This document shows positions 1 to 8,786 of a stretch of DNA of 25,764 bases, piece by piece. Each line of letters starts with the position of its first letter. The first letter of the stretch is position 1. Source of the DNA: a virus; the IMG/VR virus record IMGVR_UViG_3300030060_000396, positions 1-25,764 of that record. One strand, written 5' to 3'. The position numbers and the translations under genes were made by a program. Below the pieces are notes generated by a model, which saw only the letters and a program-made list of their open reading frames with translations, did not search any database and had not been told where the DNA came from.

Positions 1-301
1 TCTGCAACAAGGGTTAGATAAGGCTTGGGTGGGCATTTGGGATATGTCAGCAGCTTCATTAGGTGATAGTTTTAATGTTGCAAGTGTTACAGACGAAGGT
101 ACGGGTAGAGCATATCCAAACTGGACTAATCCATTTGCAAATGTATCATACGTTCATAATCTTACTGATGATAATTATGGTATGAATCAAGGTAGCTTGG
201 GTAATCAAACCACAACTCAAGCTAGGTCAAATTCTTATCATAGTAATTTTGCTTTACAAGATGCAAAAACTAGTACATCAGCACACGGAGACCTCGCATA
301 A
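1..301 (+). CDS. Small tail protein, 5' end outside window
   Basis: The frame is open to the left edge (codons from base 2), so the gene is cut by the window; the internal GTG at 29 is not needed as a start. The visible ~99 residues align by eye with the next protein: both have KAWV near the start of the shared part, a serine/threonine-rich middle with a (S/N)V(S/T)D(E/G)GTG pattern, and both end in HGDLA. I recognise this as a tail-associated protein type common in marine phages, function unproven. It lies directly upstream of receptor-binding-like genes, which suggests a tail fibre or tail appendage component. The stop overlaps the next ATG by one base (TAATG). The codons for the C-terminal HGD contain GGAG, which serves as the likely Shine-Dalgarno of the next gene. 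Confidence 0.7.
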   Translation, partial: LQQGLDKAWVGIWDMSAASLGDSFNVASVTDEGTGRAYPNWTNPFANVSYVHNLTDDNYGMNQGSLGNQTTTQARSNSYHSNFALQDAKTSTSAHGDLA

Positions 302-681
302 TGGCTAGTATATTAAGAGTAAACACATTAACAGATGCAAGTAGTAATAATAGTATTGCTACGAGTTTTATAGCAAATGGTAGTGCGAAGGCTTGGGTGG
401 AAGCAAAAACTGTTACTAGTCATGCTATTCAAGGTAGTCTGAACGTATCTTCACTAACAGATGGTGGCACTGGTGCTTTTGATGCAGTAACATTTACTTC
501 AGCAATGGCTAATGATGACTATGCAGTTGCAACATCTTGTGGACTTGAATCAAACGATGATGGTTTTCTTAGACGTTATGTACAGACCACATCGGCAACA
601 GGTGGCAGAGTAAGAACACACAATGGAAATCTTAACGATGCTAACCTTAATAGTTTCGTTATACACGGAGACCTAGCATGA
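301..681 (+). CDS. Small tail protein, paralogue of upstream gene
   Basis: 126 residues, beginning MASILRVNTLTDASS. This opening is common in marine phage proteins located among tail fibre genes. The part from about residue 30 (KAWVEAK) to the terminal HGDLA resembles the preceding truncated protein, so the two are probably a tandem duplication that has since diverged. The composition is rich in Ser, Thr, Asn and Gly, as expected for beta-structured tail proteins; no enzymatic motif is seen. The start is fixed by GGAG at 287-290 and by the TAATG overlap with the previous stop. Its own final codons carry GGAG at 667-670 ahead of the next ATG. Role in adsorption is inferred from neighbours only. 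Confidence 0.75.
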   Translation: MASILRVNTLTDASSNNSIATSFIANGSAKAWVEAKTVTSHAIQGSLNVSSLTDGGTGAFDAVTFTSAMANDDYAVATSCGLESNDDGFLRRYVQTTSATGGRVRTHNGNLNDANLNSFVIHGDLA

Positions 682-1769
682 CCAAAGCAGCAGAATTAGC
701 AAAGATGGGTGAAGTCCTAACCAATAGTCAGATTGGTGGTCGCAGGAATATTGTAATCAATGGTGCTATGCAAGTGGCACAGAGGGCAACGAGTGCTACT
801 GGCTTGGGTGATAGTGATACATACGCTGTGTGTGATAGATGGAAATTAGTTAAAGAAGCAACTACAGCAGGAAGATTAACAATGTCGCAAGACAGTTCTG
901 CTCCAAGTGGATTTGGAAACAGTTTGAAGTTAGATTGTACAACAGCAGATACCTCTATTGCATCAGGCGAAGTATTATTACTTCAACAAAGAATAGAGGG
1001 TCAAAATTTACAAGCCTTTGCTAAAGGCACATCGGATGCTAAAGAATTTTCTGTATCTTTTTATGTTAAAGGCAATGCTTCTGCTACTTATGTATGTGAG
1101 TTGCATGACCAAGATAATAGTAGACAATGCTCTAAAACATTTAATGTTACAACAAGTTGGACAAGAATAGAGTTACTGTTTCCTGCTGATACTACTGGTG
1201 CATTTGATGATGATAATGCAAGAAGTCTTAATTTAAACATAGCACTCAATGCAGGGTCTGATTTTACAAGTGGCACTTTAAACTCTAGTGCTTTTGCATC
1301 AAATACAAATGCAAATAGATATGTTGGCATATCATCTTTTTTTGACAGCACAGACAGAACATTCTTCATCACTGGCTTACAAATGGAAGTAGGCTCACAA
1401 GCCACACCATTTGAGCATAGGTCATTTGGGGAAGAACTAGCTTTGTGTCAGAGGTACTTTCAAAAGTATTCTGATGTTTCTGGAGAAGGTTATGTAACAA
1501 ATGGTATAATAACAGGCACTAGATTTTATGGAGTTATTAGATGGGTTACAACAATGAGAGCAGCGCCAACAGTTGCAGGAACTAGTGGTGATTTTAACGT
1601 ACAAAGTTCAGCTAATAGTGCAAGTGGATATAGTATAGATGAACAACATAATCCATCAGTTGATTCTGTCCGTCTTAGAACTGGCTCAAATAGTAACTTA
1701 ACAAATGGTCAAGGTGCTATTTTAAGATTTGGAGAAGCAGGAAGTTTAACAGCAGATTCGGAGTTATAA
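678..1769 (+). CDS. Putative receptor-binding / carbohydrate-binding tail protein
   Basis: 363 residues. The N-terminal third contains RRNIVINGAMQVAQRAT, an opening typical of phage tail proteins with a jelly-roll carbohydrate-binding type domain. A domain from about residue 45 to 240 ends in FFITGLQMEVGSQATPFEHR, the usual closing strand of such domains (an F-I-TGLQ-EVG pattern). It is followed by a conserved block FGEELALCQRYFQK, after which the C-terminal ~95 residues look like a separate variable tip. Translation is coupled to the upstream gene by an ATGA overlap, with GGAG 7 nt before the ATG. Function in host recognition follows from the domain type and the tail-gene context, not from a direct match I can verify. 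Confidence 0.7.
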   Translation: MTKAAELAKMGEVLTNSQIGGRRNIVINGAMQVAQRATSATGLGDSDTYAVCDRWKLVKEATTAGRLTMSQDSSAPSGFGNSLKLDCTTADTSIASGEVLLLQQRIEGQNLQAFAKGTSDAKEFSVSFYVKGNASATYVCELHDQDNSRQCSKTFNVTTSWTRIELLFPADTTGAFDDDNARSLNLNIALNAGSDFTSGTLNSSAFASNTNANRYVGISSFFDSTDRTFFITGLQMEVGSQATPFEHRSFGEELALCQRYFQKYSDVSGEGYVTNGIITGTRFYGVIRWVTTMRAAPTVAGTSGDFNVQSSANSASGYSIDEQHNPSVDSVRLRTGSNSNLTNGQGAILRFGEAGSLTADSEL

Positions 1770-1771
1770 AT

Positions 1772-1957
1772 ATGGATATTAAATCAGCACAATATGTACA
1801 AGATGAGAATGGTCAACACAGTTGTATTAAACTTGCTTTAAACTCCATGCCAAATAATGTTCCGTATTTATTAGTACCTTTGAGTAATGACAACAGACAC
1901 TACCAAGCAATCCTTGAATGGGTAGCTGAAGGCAACACAATAGAGGATGCCGATTAA
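1772..1957 (+). CDS. Small conserved phage protein after tail fibre
   Basis: 61 residues, MDIKSAQYVQDENG..., with a central VPLSNDNRHYQAIL block. Small proteins with a VPxxxxNRHYxxI block are common in phage genomes beside tail fibre genes; I do not know a proven function. The position immediately after the receptor-binding-type gene is compatible with a fibre assembly factor, but that is speculative. The ATG lies 2 nt after the previous stop, and the stop overlaps the next ATG (TAATG). Confidence 0.65.
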   Translation: MDIKSAQYVQDENGQHSCIKLALNSMPNNVPYLLVPLSNDNRHYQAILEWVAEGNTIEDAD

Positions 1958-2442
1958 TGTTGGGTCACGCTGCCATAGCAGAAACTGCTCTTGCTGATGT
2001 AGGTGGCGTATTACAAGTAGCAACAGCAGAGATGAGCGGTATCTCATCTGCAAGTTCTGTAGGTGTAGGAGAGCTTGTAGGTGTTGCAACATTAGATTCT
2101 AACTTTACAAAGACCACTGCTGGTATTTTAATAACTGGTGGTGCTAATGCAGATCTAAGTTTTGATTTTACACAAACTACAGAAAACATAAAAATTGTAA
2201 ACTTTACAGATGCAACTTTAAGTACAGAGTTTACACAAACTGCTGATGGTATTAAGATAGCATCAGGTGTTGTAACGAAAGATTTGAATTTTACAAAAAC
2301 AACATCTGGAGATATACTGTTTGTAGACGTTGTAACAGATGCAACAACAGAAACGTACACACAAATTACACCAAGTGGTACTGAAACATGGACAGAAATA
2401 ACACCATCAGGTGCAGAGACTTGGACAGAAATAGAAGCGTGA
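1957..2442 (+). CDS. Repeat-containing tail-module protein of unknown function
   Basis: 161 residues. The first ~45 residues are Ala/Gly/Val rich. Residues 46-123 contain four degenerate repeats of about 20-23 residues built on a core like (D/N)FT(K/Q)TT.(G/N)I.I: LDSNFTKTTAGILI, LSFDFTQTTENIKI, LSTEFTQTADGIKI, LNFTKTTSGDILFV. The last ~28 residues repeat a shorter unit, (T/Y)(W/T)(T/Q)(E/I)ITPSG(T/A)E, ending TWTEIEA. Such Thr-rich beta repeats suggest a structural strand-forming protein. No catalytic motif is seen. The TAATG overlap with the previous gene suggests coupled translation. Tail location is inferred from neighbours. Confidence 0.65.
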   Translation: MLGHAAIAETALADVGGVLQVATAEMSGISSASSVGVGELVGVATLDSNFTKTTAGILITGGANADLSFDFTQTTENIKIVNFTDATLSTEFTQTADGIKIASGVVTKDLNFTKTTSGDILFVDVVTDATTETYTQITPSGTETWTEITPSGAETWTEIEA

Positions 2443-2449
2443 GGTTAAA

Positions 2450-3349
2450 ATGGCAAGTACATACACATCAAACATAGGGGTTGAAAAGATAGGTGCTGGT
2501 GAACAAGCTGGTACATGGGGTACGACTACCAACAACAACCTAGATATACTAGATAGAGCCATTAATGGTGTAGGAGCCATAACCTTATCTGGCACAAGTC
2601 ACACATTAACAACTAGCGATGGCACATTATCAGATGGTGGGTTTAAAGTTCTTGTATTAGGCGGATCTCCATCTGGCACAAATACAATAACCATATCTCC
2701 TAACGATCAAGACAAAGTTTACATAGTGCAGAATGGTACAAGTCAGACTGCTACCTTTACACAAGGATCTGGTGGTAATGTATCTGTAGCTGCTGGATCA
2801 AAGAAAATTATATTTGCAGATGGTGCTGGATCTGGTGCAGCCGTAACAGATGTGACAGACGCACTTGATGTGGCAACATTAAGATTAGGTGGTACTGCTA
2901 TAACATCTACAGCGGCAGAATTAAATTTGATGGATGGTGGTACAAGTGCTGGAACAACAGCAGTTGCAGATGGAGATGGTATTGTAACCAACGATGGTGG
3001 CACAATGAGACAGACTACTGCCGCTACTTTTTCTACATACTTTAATGCTAATCTTGTAACAGTGCCAAGTGCTATAACATCATCTTCTGCTACACTCACA
3101 CCATCGTCAGCACAATCTATTTATCAAAAGGTCGATACATCTAGTAACAACGTAGCTTTAACTCTAGCGATAGGTAGTTTAGCAATAGGTCAATATATTA
3201 TTGTGGATAAGACAAGTTCTTCTAATACATTAACTTTAAGTTACCCATCCAACTCACAAGGTGTAAGTCTTGGTAATTCGGTCTCTTTTGCAATTGCAAT
3301 AAATCAAAACGGAACTATTTTTACTTTTGTAGAATCAATTAAATTTTAG
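2450..3349 (+). CDS. Tail fibre-like protein
   Basis: 299 residues. The N-terminus MASTYTSNIGVEKIGAGEQ followed by GTWGTTTNNNLDILDRAINGV is a very familiar opening of marine phage tail fibre proteins. The centre contains ITSTAAELNLMDG (about residues 150-162), a motif seen in many phage fibres, with acidic Gly/Thr/Ser-rich surroundings, and the C-terminus is strand-rich. Shine-Dalgarno GAGG lies about 5 nt before the ATG. It follows the repeat protein by 7 nt. No trimerisation or intramolecular chaperone domain can be identified by eye. The tail-fibre call rests on the N-terminal and ELNLMDG signatures, which I know from the family; receptor is unknown. Confidence 0.75.
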   Translation: MASTYTSNIGVEKIGAGEQAGTWGTTTNNNLDILDRAINGVGAITLSGTSHTLTTSDGTLSDGGFKVLVLGGSPSGTNTITISPNDQDKVYIVQNGTSQTATFTQGSGGNVSVAAGSKKIIFADGAGSGAAVTDVTDALDVATLRLGGTAITSTAAELNLMDGGTSAGTTAVADGDGIVTNDGGTMRQTTAATFSTYFNANLVTVPSAITSSSATLTPSSAQSIYQKVDTSSNNVALTLAIGSLAIGQYIIVDKTSSSNTLTLSYPSNSQGVSLGNSVSFAIAINQNGTIFTFVESIKF

Positions 3350-3356
3350 GTGATAC

Positions 3357-4457
3357 ATGGCAATACCATTAATATCAAACGTAGGATTTACCGAAGTAAG
3401 TTCAAGTGGCAGTTTAAATACTAAAGCTGGTGATAAAACTAAACTTCCAGTACAGTTTTTTAAACTTTCAGATAATATTAGTGGTAATTTAAGTTTAGAT
3501 AATAACTCTGCACATAAAAAAATAATACTTGATACAAATGGTAATAACATTACAAACTCCAGTGGATCACCTTTGACAACTAATTCTAGTACAACACTAG
3601 AGTTAAAGGGCAGTGGTAATGTGCAGTCTACATTAAAAACATTTACATCATCACAAAGCTCAACAAGCAATTCTGGTACAACAACTATAAGTGAAGCTGA
3701 TAATTCTACTGTTCTTGTAGGCACAGACCACACCTTTACATCTAATTTAACTTCGTTTAGTGCACAGGCGGCTGGGTCAGGTCTTTTTACTTCATTAAAT
3801 AACACCACTTGGAAAGGATATGTAGGTGGTGATCTTATGCCTAATGTAAACAGTGCAAACTTTAGGATGGAGTTTAACGATGCTTTTGTTGAAGATAATC
3901 CTCCAGGTGGTGGTTTGATTGTAGGTCCAGGAGGAGCATCAATTCAATCTAATTATACATCAAATGCAGGTAGAAATTGTAGTCCTGTTGAACCTGCGGG
4001 TAACAGTGTCTCTAATGGTATTAGAACAATGAGTTGGGGTGGTGCAGGTTTTGACCCTAGAAGTGGTAGTAGTTATAATATAGGTATGACAATCAGTAGT
4101 GGTAATTTTTACATGACAATCAGTTCTAGTTCTGGTGCATTTGATGCTCGTTTTTCATTATTAGCAGGGGGTGTCATACCTAATGCAATAACAAATACAG
4201 GAAGAAAATTTACATTTACAAACAATTTAGCAATATCATGTGCATTATCTGGTAGTGATCCATTTAGTGCTACAGTATCTGCTGGTGCTACAAATGTTGT
4301 AACCAGAGATTCAACAGATGGATCTTTTAGTTTAACTGGTACTATATCTGGCAGTGATGGCAGTAGCAGACCTTTTGCTCTAAAAGAAATTAATGATGGT
4401 ACAGGCACTGTTAATGAAGATGCTTATACTGGAACTAAATCAGTGAGTGCGTTCTAA
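3357..4457 (+). CDS. Probable tail fibre / structural protein, Ser-Gly rich
   Basis: 366 residues, starting MAIPLISNVGFTEVSSSG. The composition is dominated by Ser, Thr, Asn and Gly, with alternating hydrophobic residues typical of beta-helical or beta-sandwich fibre proteins. A proline/glycine loop (PPGGGLIVGPGGAS, about residues 182-195) divides it into two halves. There are few charged catalytic-looking residues and no recognised enzyme motif. I do not recognise a named family. It lies between a tail-fibre-like gene and the large hub-like gene and overlaps the latter by one base, so a virion location is likely. Confidence 0.6.
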   Translation: MAIPLISNVGFTEVSSSGSLNTKAGDKTKLPVQFFKLSDNISGNLSLDNNSAHKKIILDTNGNNITNSSGSPLTTNSSTTLELKGSGNVQSTLKTFTSSQSSTSNSGTTTISEADNSTVLVGTDHTFTSNLTSFSAQAAGSGLFTSLNNTTWKGYVGGDLMPNVNSANFRMEFNDAFVEDNPPGGGLIVGPGGASIQSNYTSNAGRNCSPVEPAGNSVSNGIRTMSWGGAGFDPRSGSSYNIGMTISSGNFYMTISSSSGAFDARFSLLAGGVIPNAITNTGRKFTFTNNLAISCALSGSDPFSATVSAGATNVVTRDSTDGSFSLTGTISGSDGSSRPFALKEINDGTGTVNEDAYTGTKSVSAF

Positions 4458-6607
4458 TGCCTATGAAAGCCTTAAAATTTAAACCTGGTATTGTATCTGA
4501 CATTACATCTTACAGTAATGAGGGTGGTTTTGTTGATGGTGACAAAGTAAGATTTAGGTTTGGTTTTCCAGAAAAGTTTGGTGGTTGGGAGAAATATAGT
4601 CCTAATCAATATTTAGGTAGTGCTAGAAGACTGCATAACTGGGTAGCTCTTGATGGCTCTGATTTTATGGGTATTGGCACACATTTAAAATACTACATAG
4701 AAGAGGGTCAGACTTTCAACGATATCACACCTATAAGACAGACGACTGGTGCGGGTGATGTAACTTTCTCTGCGACAAATGGTTCTACAACAATAACTGT
4801 CACAGATCCAGCACATGGTGCGAATGAAAAAGACTTTGTAACATTCTCTGGTGCTGTTAGTTTAGGTGGCACAATAACTGCTACAATACTTAATGCAGAG
4901 TTTCAAATTGTGTCATTGATAAGTTCTAATGCTTATACGATTACATCTTCTGTTGCAGCTAATTCATCTGATACTGGTAATGGTGGTGGCAGTGTTGTAG
5001 GTGCTTATCAAATAAATGTTGGACTTGATAACACAGTTGGCGGTACTGGTTGGGGTGCTGGTCAGTGGAGTGGCACAACATCTGGTGCTTTGGCAACACA
5101 ATTAGCAGAAGCATTAGACGCAAGTGAAACTGCAATAGATGTGGACAGTGCAACAGGTATTACGGCTGGTGATTTAATATTGATAGAAGAAGAACTTATA
5201 ACTGTTGGCACAATAAGTTCCAATACGTTAGGAACTGGTGGAGGTCCATCAACTAGAGGTGCAAGTGGTACAGCAGCAGCAACACATGCAGATAATACAC
5301 TTGTAAGATTAGCAACTGGTAATGCAGATTCTGCCAATGATTTTGTTGGATGGGGTAATGCAGCAAGTGTCACGGTTCCAGGCGCACAGATTAGATTGTG
5401 GTCACATGATAATTTTGGAGAAGACATAATTATTAACGCAAGAGATGGTGGTATATTTTATTGGGATAAAACAAATGGTTTAGGCAACAGAGCGATAGAA
5501 CTTAGTGCAACATCTACTTATTCTGGAGAAACGAGTGTGCCGACTGTGGCTAAACAAGTTCTTGTATCAGATCAAGACAGACATGTTATCGTGTTTGGCT
5601 GCGATGGATTGGGTGCAAACTCTTCTGCCACACAAGGCAATGGTGTGCAAGATCCATTGTTAATACGTTTTTCCTCACAAGAAAATCCAGTGGATTTTTT
5701 TCCGACTGCTACAAATACAGCAGGTGATTTAAGGTTAGGTGGTGGATCTACCTTCGTACAAGCTGTTGAAACAAAACAACAGATATTAGTCTTCACTAAC
5801 AAAACACTACACGCTATGAAGTTTATAGGTCCACCATTTACTTTTGGTCTTCAAGAACTATCTAAGAACATAACTATAATGAGTCCTTTTTCTGCTATAG
5901 CTGTTGAAGATGCAGTTTTTTGGATGGGTGTAGATACATTTTATATTTACTCTGGTGGTCAAACTATACAACTTCCATGCACAGTAAAAGATAAAGTATT
6001 TTTAGATTTTAATTTTGAAGAACGAGACAAAGTACATGTTGGATTGAACTCAGAGTTTAGTGAAATATTGTGGTTCTATCCATCATCTGCTGGAACAGAG
6101 ATAGACAAATATGTTGCGTACAATTATTTAGAAAAAGTTTGGTATTATGGCACACTTGCAAGACAAGCATGGCTAGATAGAGGTATAAGAAACTTACCAC
6201 AAGCAACAGGCAATCAATATCTTTACAATCATGAAGTAGGATTTGATGATGATGGATCTGCAATGACATCATTTATAGAATCATCAGTCATTGATATAGC
6301 TGATGGTGACAAATTTGTATCTTTAAAACAAGTTATACCTGACATAACATTTAACGGATCTACAAGTGTTAATCCTGATGTATCATTTACTATGAAATCG
6401 AGAAATAATCCTGGTGCTAACTTTAATCAAACTACAGAGAATACAACACAGAGATCTGCAACCACGCCAGTTGAGCAATTTACACAAAAATTAGATTATC
6501 GTTTACGAGGCAGATCTTTTAGTTTAAGAATAGATTCCACATCACTGGGAACAAAATATAAATTAGGCACACCTAGAGTTGATGTTAGGGAGGATGGTAG
6601 ACGCTAA
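4457..6607 (+). CDS. Large tail hub / DNA-stabilisation-type protein (P22 gp10-like)
   Basis: 716 residues. It begins with KPGIVSDITSYSNEGGFVDG and KVRFRFGFPEKFGGW, followed by LHNW and GIGTHLKYYIEEGQTFNDIT. This layout resembles phage stabilisation proteins of the P22 gp10 type (a beta-propeller tail-hub protein), here longer than P22 gp10 (roughly 470 residues) because of inserts. One insert around residues 105-180 (TTITVTDPAHGANEKDFVTF) is of the small beta type often labelled FCCH-like in phage databases; another around 215-275 has the pattern LDASETAIDVDSATGI..GDLI. The C-terminal half (LVSDQDRHVIVFG, FWMGVDTFYIYSGG) has propeller-like strands. Homology to gp10 is a judgement by eye; a virion tail role is more certain than the exact one. 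Confidence 0.6.
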   Translation: MPMKALKFKPGIVSDITSYSNEGGFVDGDKVRFRFGFPEKFGGWEKYSPNQYLGSARRLHNWVALDGSDFMGIGTHLKYYIEEGQTFNDITPIRQTTGAGDVTFSATNGSTTITVTDPAHGANEKDFVTFSGAVSLGGTITATILNAEFQIVSLISSNAYTITSSVAANSSDTGNGGGSVVGAYQINVGLDNTVGGTGWGAGQWSGTTSGALATQLAEALDASETAIDVDSATGITAGDLILIEEELITVGTISSNTLGTGGGPSTRGASGTAAATHADNTLVRLATGNADSANDFVGWGNAASVTVPGAQIRLWSHDNFGEDIIINARDGGIFYWDKTNGLGNRAIELSATSTYSGETSVPTVAKQVLVSDQDRHVIVFGCDGLGANSSATQGNGVQDPLLIRFSSQENPVDFFPTATNTAGDLRLGGGSTFVQAVETKQQILVFTNKTLHAMKFIGPPFTFGLQELSKNITIMSPFSAIAVEDAVFWMGVDTFYIYSGGQTIQLPCTVKDKVFLDFNFEERDKVHVGLNSEFSEILWFYPSSAGTEIDKYVAYNYLEKVWYYGTLARQAWLDRGIRNLPQATGNQYLYNHEVGFDDDGSAMTSFIESSVIDIADGDKFVSLKQVIPDITFNGSTSVNPDVSFTMKSRNNPGANFNQTTENTTQRSATTPVEQFTQKLDYRLRGRSFSLRIDSTSLGTKYKLGTPRVDVREDGRR

Positions 6608-6999
6608 TGCTTATAACCAGTATTCCACAATATATTCAAGGTATTACAAATGCAAAGGTAGATTTAACTACAACAAATCTTACCACTTTGTTCACAGTTC
6701 CTAGTGATGCCGATTTTAATGCAGCCATTGTAAACTCTATATTAGTATCAGAAGATAGTGGCAACGCAGATACGATAACAGTAACTTTAACCGATACAGC
6801 AAGTGCTGTCTTTAGTTTGTTTAAAGTCAAAGCTGTAGGAGCAAACACCACTGTAGAATTACTTACAAAAGATCTGATATTACAAAGCGGAGAGATATTA
6901 AAAGTGCAGGCCGCAACTGCAAATAGACTACATGTTGTGGCAAGTATACAAGAGTTATCAAAGACAAGAGTGACAACAAGTGCGTTATCAAGGATATAA
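6607..6999 (+). CDS. Small beta-rich virion-module protein, unknown
   Basis: 130 residues, MLITSIPQYIQGITNAKVDL..., made almost wholly of alternating hydrophobic and Thr/Ser residues that suggest a compact beta-sandwich. The pattern resembles small phage structural proteins with a (L/V)(F/Y)TVP followed by (I/V)..I.V.... layout, but I cannot name the family. It is coupled to the preceding hub-like gene by a TAATG overlap and followed by a 37-nt gap before the ejection-protein genes. Likely a virion accessory component; role unknown. Confidence 0.55.
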   Translation: MLITSIPQYIQGITNAKVDLTTTNLTTLFTVPSDADFNAAIVNSILVSEDSGNADTITVTLTDTASAVFSLFKVKAVGANTTVELLTKDLILQSGEILKVQAATANRLHVVASIQELSKTRVTTSALSRI

Positions 7000-7036
7000 T
7001 GTTGAACAAAGGTTTAAAATAAGGTAGTGTATCAGA

Positions 7037-7852
7037 ATGAGTATAGGTAGATTATTAAAAAAGATTGCACCTATAGCAGTTGGAAGTTTTTTCGGACCTG
7101 CTGCATTAGGCAGTACAGGTTTAAGTCCTTTCTTTCAAAGGGCCGTAACTGGTGCTTTAGCTAGTAAAATTGGCGGAGCCAAAACAAAAGATGCCTTAGT
7201 GGCTGGAGCCTTATCTGGTGGTCTTGGTGCTTTATTTGGTGGAACAGAGGCTGGTGCTGGATCACAAGCAACAAAAGTTGGAGCTTCAAAGGCTGGTTCA
7301 ATGAGTAAAGATATGTCAAAAGAACTTGCTCGCAATCAAGCAGTTCCAGATTCAGTTTCAAGTGCAGCTTCAAAAACAGCTACTGATGCTGCAAGTGAGG
7401 GTATAAAAAAAGTAGTCACAGGTGATGGGGCATCTCCTAGTTTTTTAAATATGTTAGGTATAGGTGACGATAGTTTAACAGGTAAATTTTTAAGTTCAGG
7501 TATTGGTCAAGGTTTAACTGCTGGATTGTTGATGCAACTATTAGCTGGTGGTGAAGATGAGGGCGATATGAGATCAGAGTTTGAAAGAAGACCATTTGGC
7601 ACTGGTGGTCCTGGTGGCAAACTTGGTGGGATCACATACGCTAATCTAGGTGGTGCTATGAATTTTCCTCGTAGAGATGGAGGCATAGATCCAAGTGAGG
7701 GATCTGGCACAAAAGATGATGTTCCTGCTATGCTTACAGCAGGAGAATTTGTATTGACCAAAGACGCTGTAAAAGGATTAGGTGGCGGAAATCAAAGAAG
7801 AGGTATCGAAAGAGCCTATGATATGATGAACAAATTGGAGGCTAGAGCATAA
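7037..7852 (+). CDS. Gly/Ala-rich internal virion (ejection-type) protein
   Basis: 271 residues. The N-terminal ~85 residues are hydrophobic and Gly/Ala rich (IAPIAVGSFFGPAALG, ALVAGALSGGLGALFGG), able to interact with membranes. A second hydrophobic glycine-rich segment lies near residues 155-175 (SGIGQGLTAGLLMQLLAGG). The C-terminus carries KDDVPAMLTAGEFVLTKDAV, a motif I know from phage tape-measure and internal virion proteins. In a short-tailed phage context, and first in a row of four such genes, an ejection protein that helps form the DNA channel is the best reading. The preferred ATG lies 12 nt after AAGG; spacing is long, so initiation may be weak. Confidence 0.6.
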   Translation: MSIGRLLKKIAPIAVGSFFGPAALGSTGLSPFFQRAVTGALASKIGGAKTKDALVAGALSGGLGALFGGTEAGAGSQATKVGASKAGSMSKDMSKELARNQAVPDSVSSAASKTATDAASEGIKKVVTGDGASPSFLNMLGIGDDSLTGKFLSSGIGQGLTAGLLMQLLAGGEDEGDMRSEFERRPFGTGGPGGKLGGITYANLGGAMNFPRRDGGIDPSEGSGTKDDVPAMLTAGEFVLTKDAVKGLGGGNQRRGIERAYDMMNKLEARA

Positions 7853-8784
7853 TGGCAGTTCAAACCTACGAAAATATACAAAGATTACCTCCCTTTCTTG
7901 AAGGCTTGCAAAAAAGATTGTTGCAAACTGGATTCGGTGAGTTTGATGACGATGAACAAACCACCAAAGGATTACTAGATTCTCCTCTAGGTTTACCAGA
8001 TTTTAAAATCGCTGGTATGGACCCACTTCGTACATCTGCAATAGGATTAGGCGAACAGATGGCTGGTTCTTTTAAACCATTTATTGAGGGTGCAAAAGAG
8101 CAAGATTTAGCTGCTCAACAAGCTCTAACTAGTGGTTTAGGTTTTTTACAGCCTGAGTCTGTAGATAAATTTATGAACCCATTTCAACAAGGTGTCATTG
8201 ATGTAGCGTTGAGACAACTTGATGAACAAGCTGATATAGCCAGACAAGGTGATGCAGCTAGAGCTATTAGAGCTGGTGCTTTTGGTGGCAGTAGAGAGGG
8301 TGTGCAGAGAGCAGAGAGAGACACAGGATTACAACAAGCTAAAGCTGATACTTTAGCAAGACTGTTATCAAGTGGTTTTGCACAATCTCAAAAAGCAGCA
8401 CAAGAGGCTGGAAGATTGTCTGGTGGTATTGGACAAGCATTTGGTACGTTAGCTGGTACAACATCAGATATAGGTCGTTTACAACAGGCTTTAGGTCAAG
8501 CAGATGTTTCTCAACTAAGTCAGTTAGGTGCAATGAGACAAGCACAACAACAAGCTCAATTAGACGCACAAAGACAAAATTTGATGCAGGCAGCTCAAGA
8601 ACCTTTTACAAGATTACAATTAGGTCAAAACTTGTTGCAAGGAATGCCAAGTGCAAGTATTCCATCTACATTTACACAAGCAACGACACCTTCTGCTAAT
8701 CCATTTTTACAAGGTATAGGTGCTTACACAACATTGTCACAGATCGCACCTTTTGGTGGCGGTGCTTCTTCAACTAAGGGTTAG
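7852..8784 (+). CDS. Ejection-type internal virion protein
   Basis: 310 residues. The middle contains MNPFQQGVIDVALRQLDEQA and GAGAFGGSRE-like text (AIRAGAFGGSREGVQRAE, around residues 138-155), hallmarks of a widespread phage internal/DNA-injection protein family. The rest is a long Gln/Ala-rich helical region (LGAMRQAQQQAQLDAQRQNL) likely forming coiled coil. The C-terminus is Pro/Ser/Gly-rich with LQGIGAYTTL. It overlaps the previous gene by one base, with GGAGG upstream. The family association is recognised by motif; the claim that the protein is ejected with DNA is inferred from its place between two other ejection-like genes. Confidence 0.7.
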   Translation: MAVQTYENIQRLPPFLEGLQKRLLQTGFGEFDDDEQTTKGLLDSPLGLPDFKIAGMDPLRTSAIGLGEQMAGSFKPFIEGAKEQDLAAQQALTSGLGFLQPESVDKFMNPFQQGVIDVALRQLDEQADIARQGDAARAIRAGAFGGSREGVQRAERDTGLQQAKADTLARLLSSGFAQSQKAAQEAGRLSGGIGQAFGTLAGTTSDIGRLQQALGQADVSQLSQLGAMRQAQQQAQLDAQRQNLMQAAQEPFTRLQLGQNLLQGMPSASIPSTFTQATTPSANPFLQGIGAYTTLSQIAPFGGGASSTKG

Positions 8785-8786
8785 GC

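Noticed and set aside
29-301. A complete small gene starting with GTG at 29
   Set aside because: The frame stays open to the window edge and residues before the GTG (KAW) match the downstream paralogue, so the real start is outside the window.
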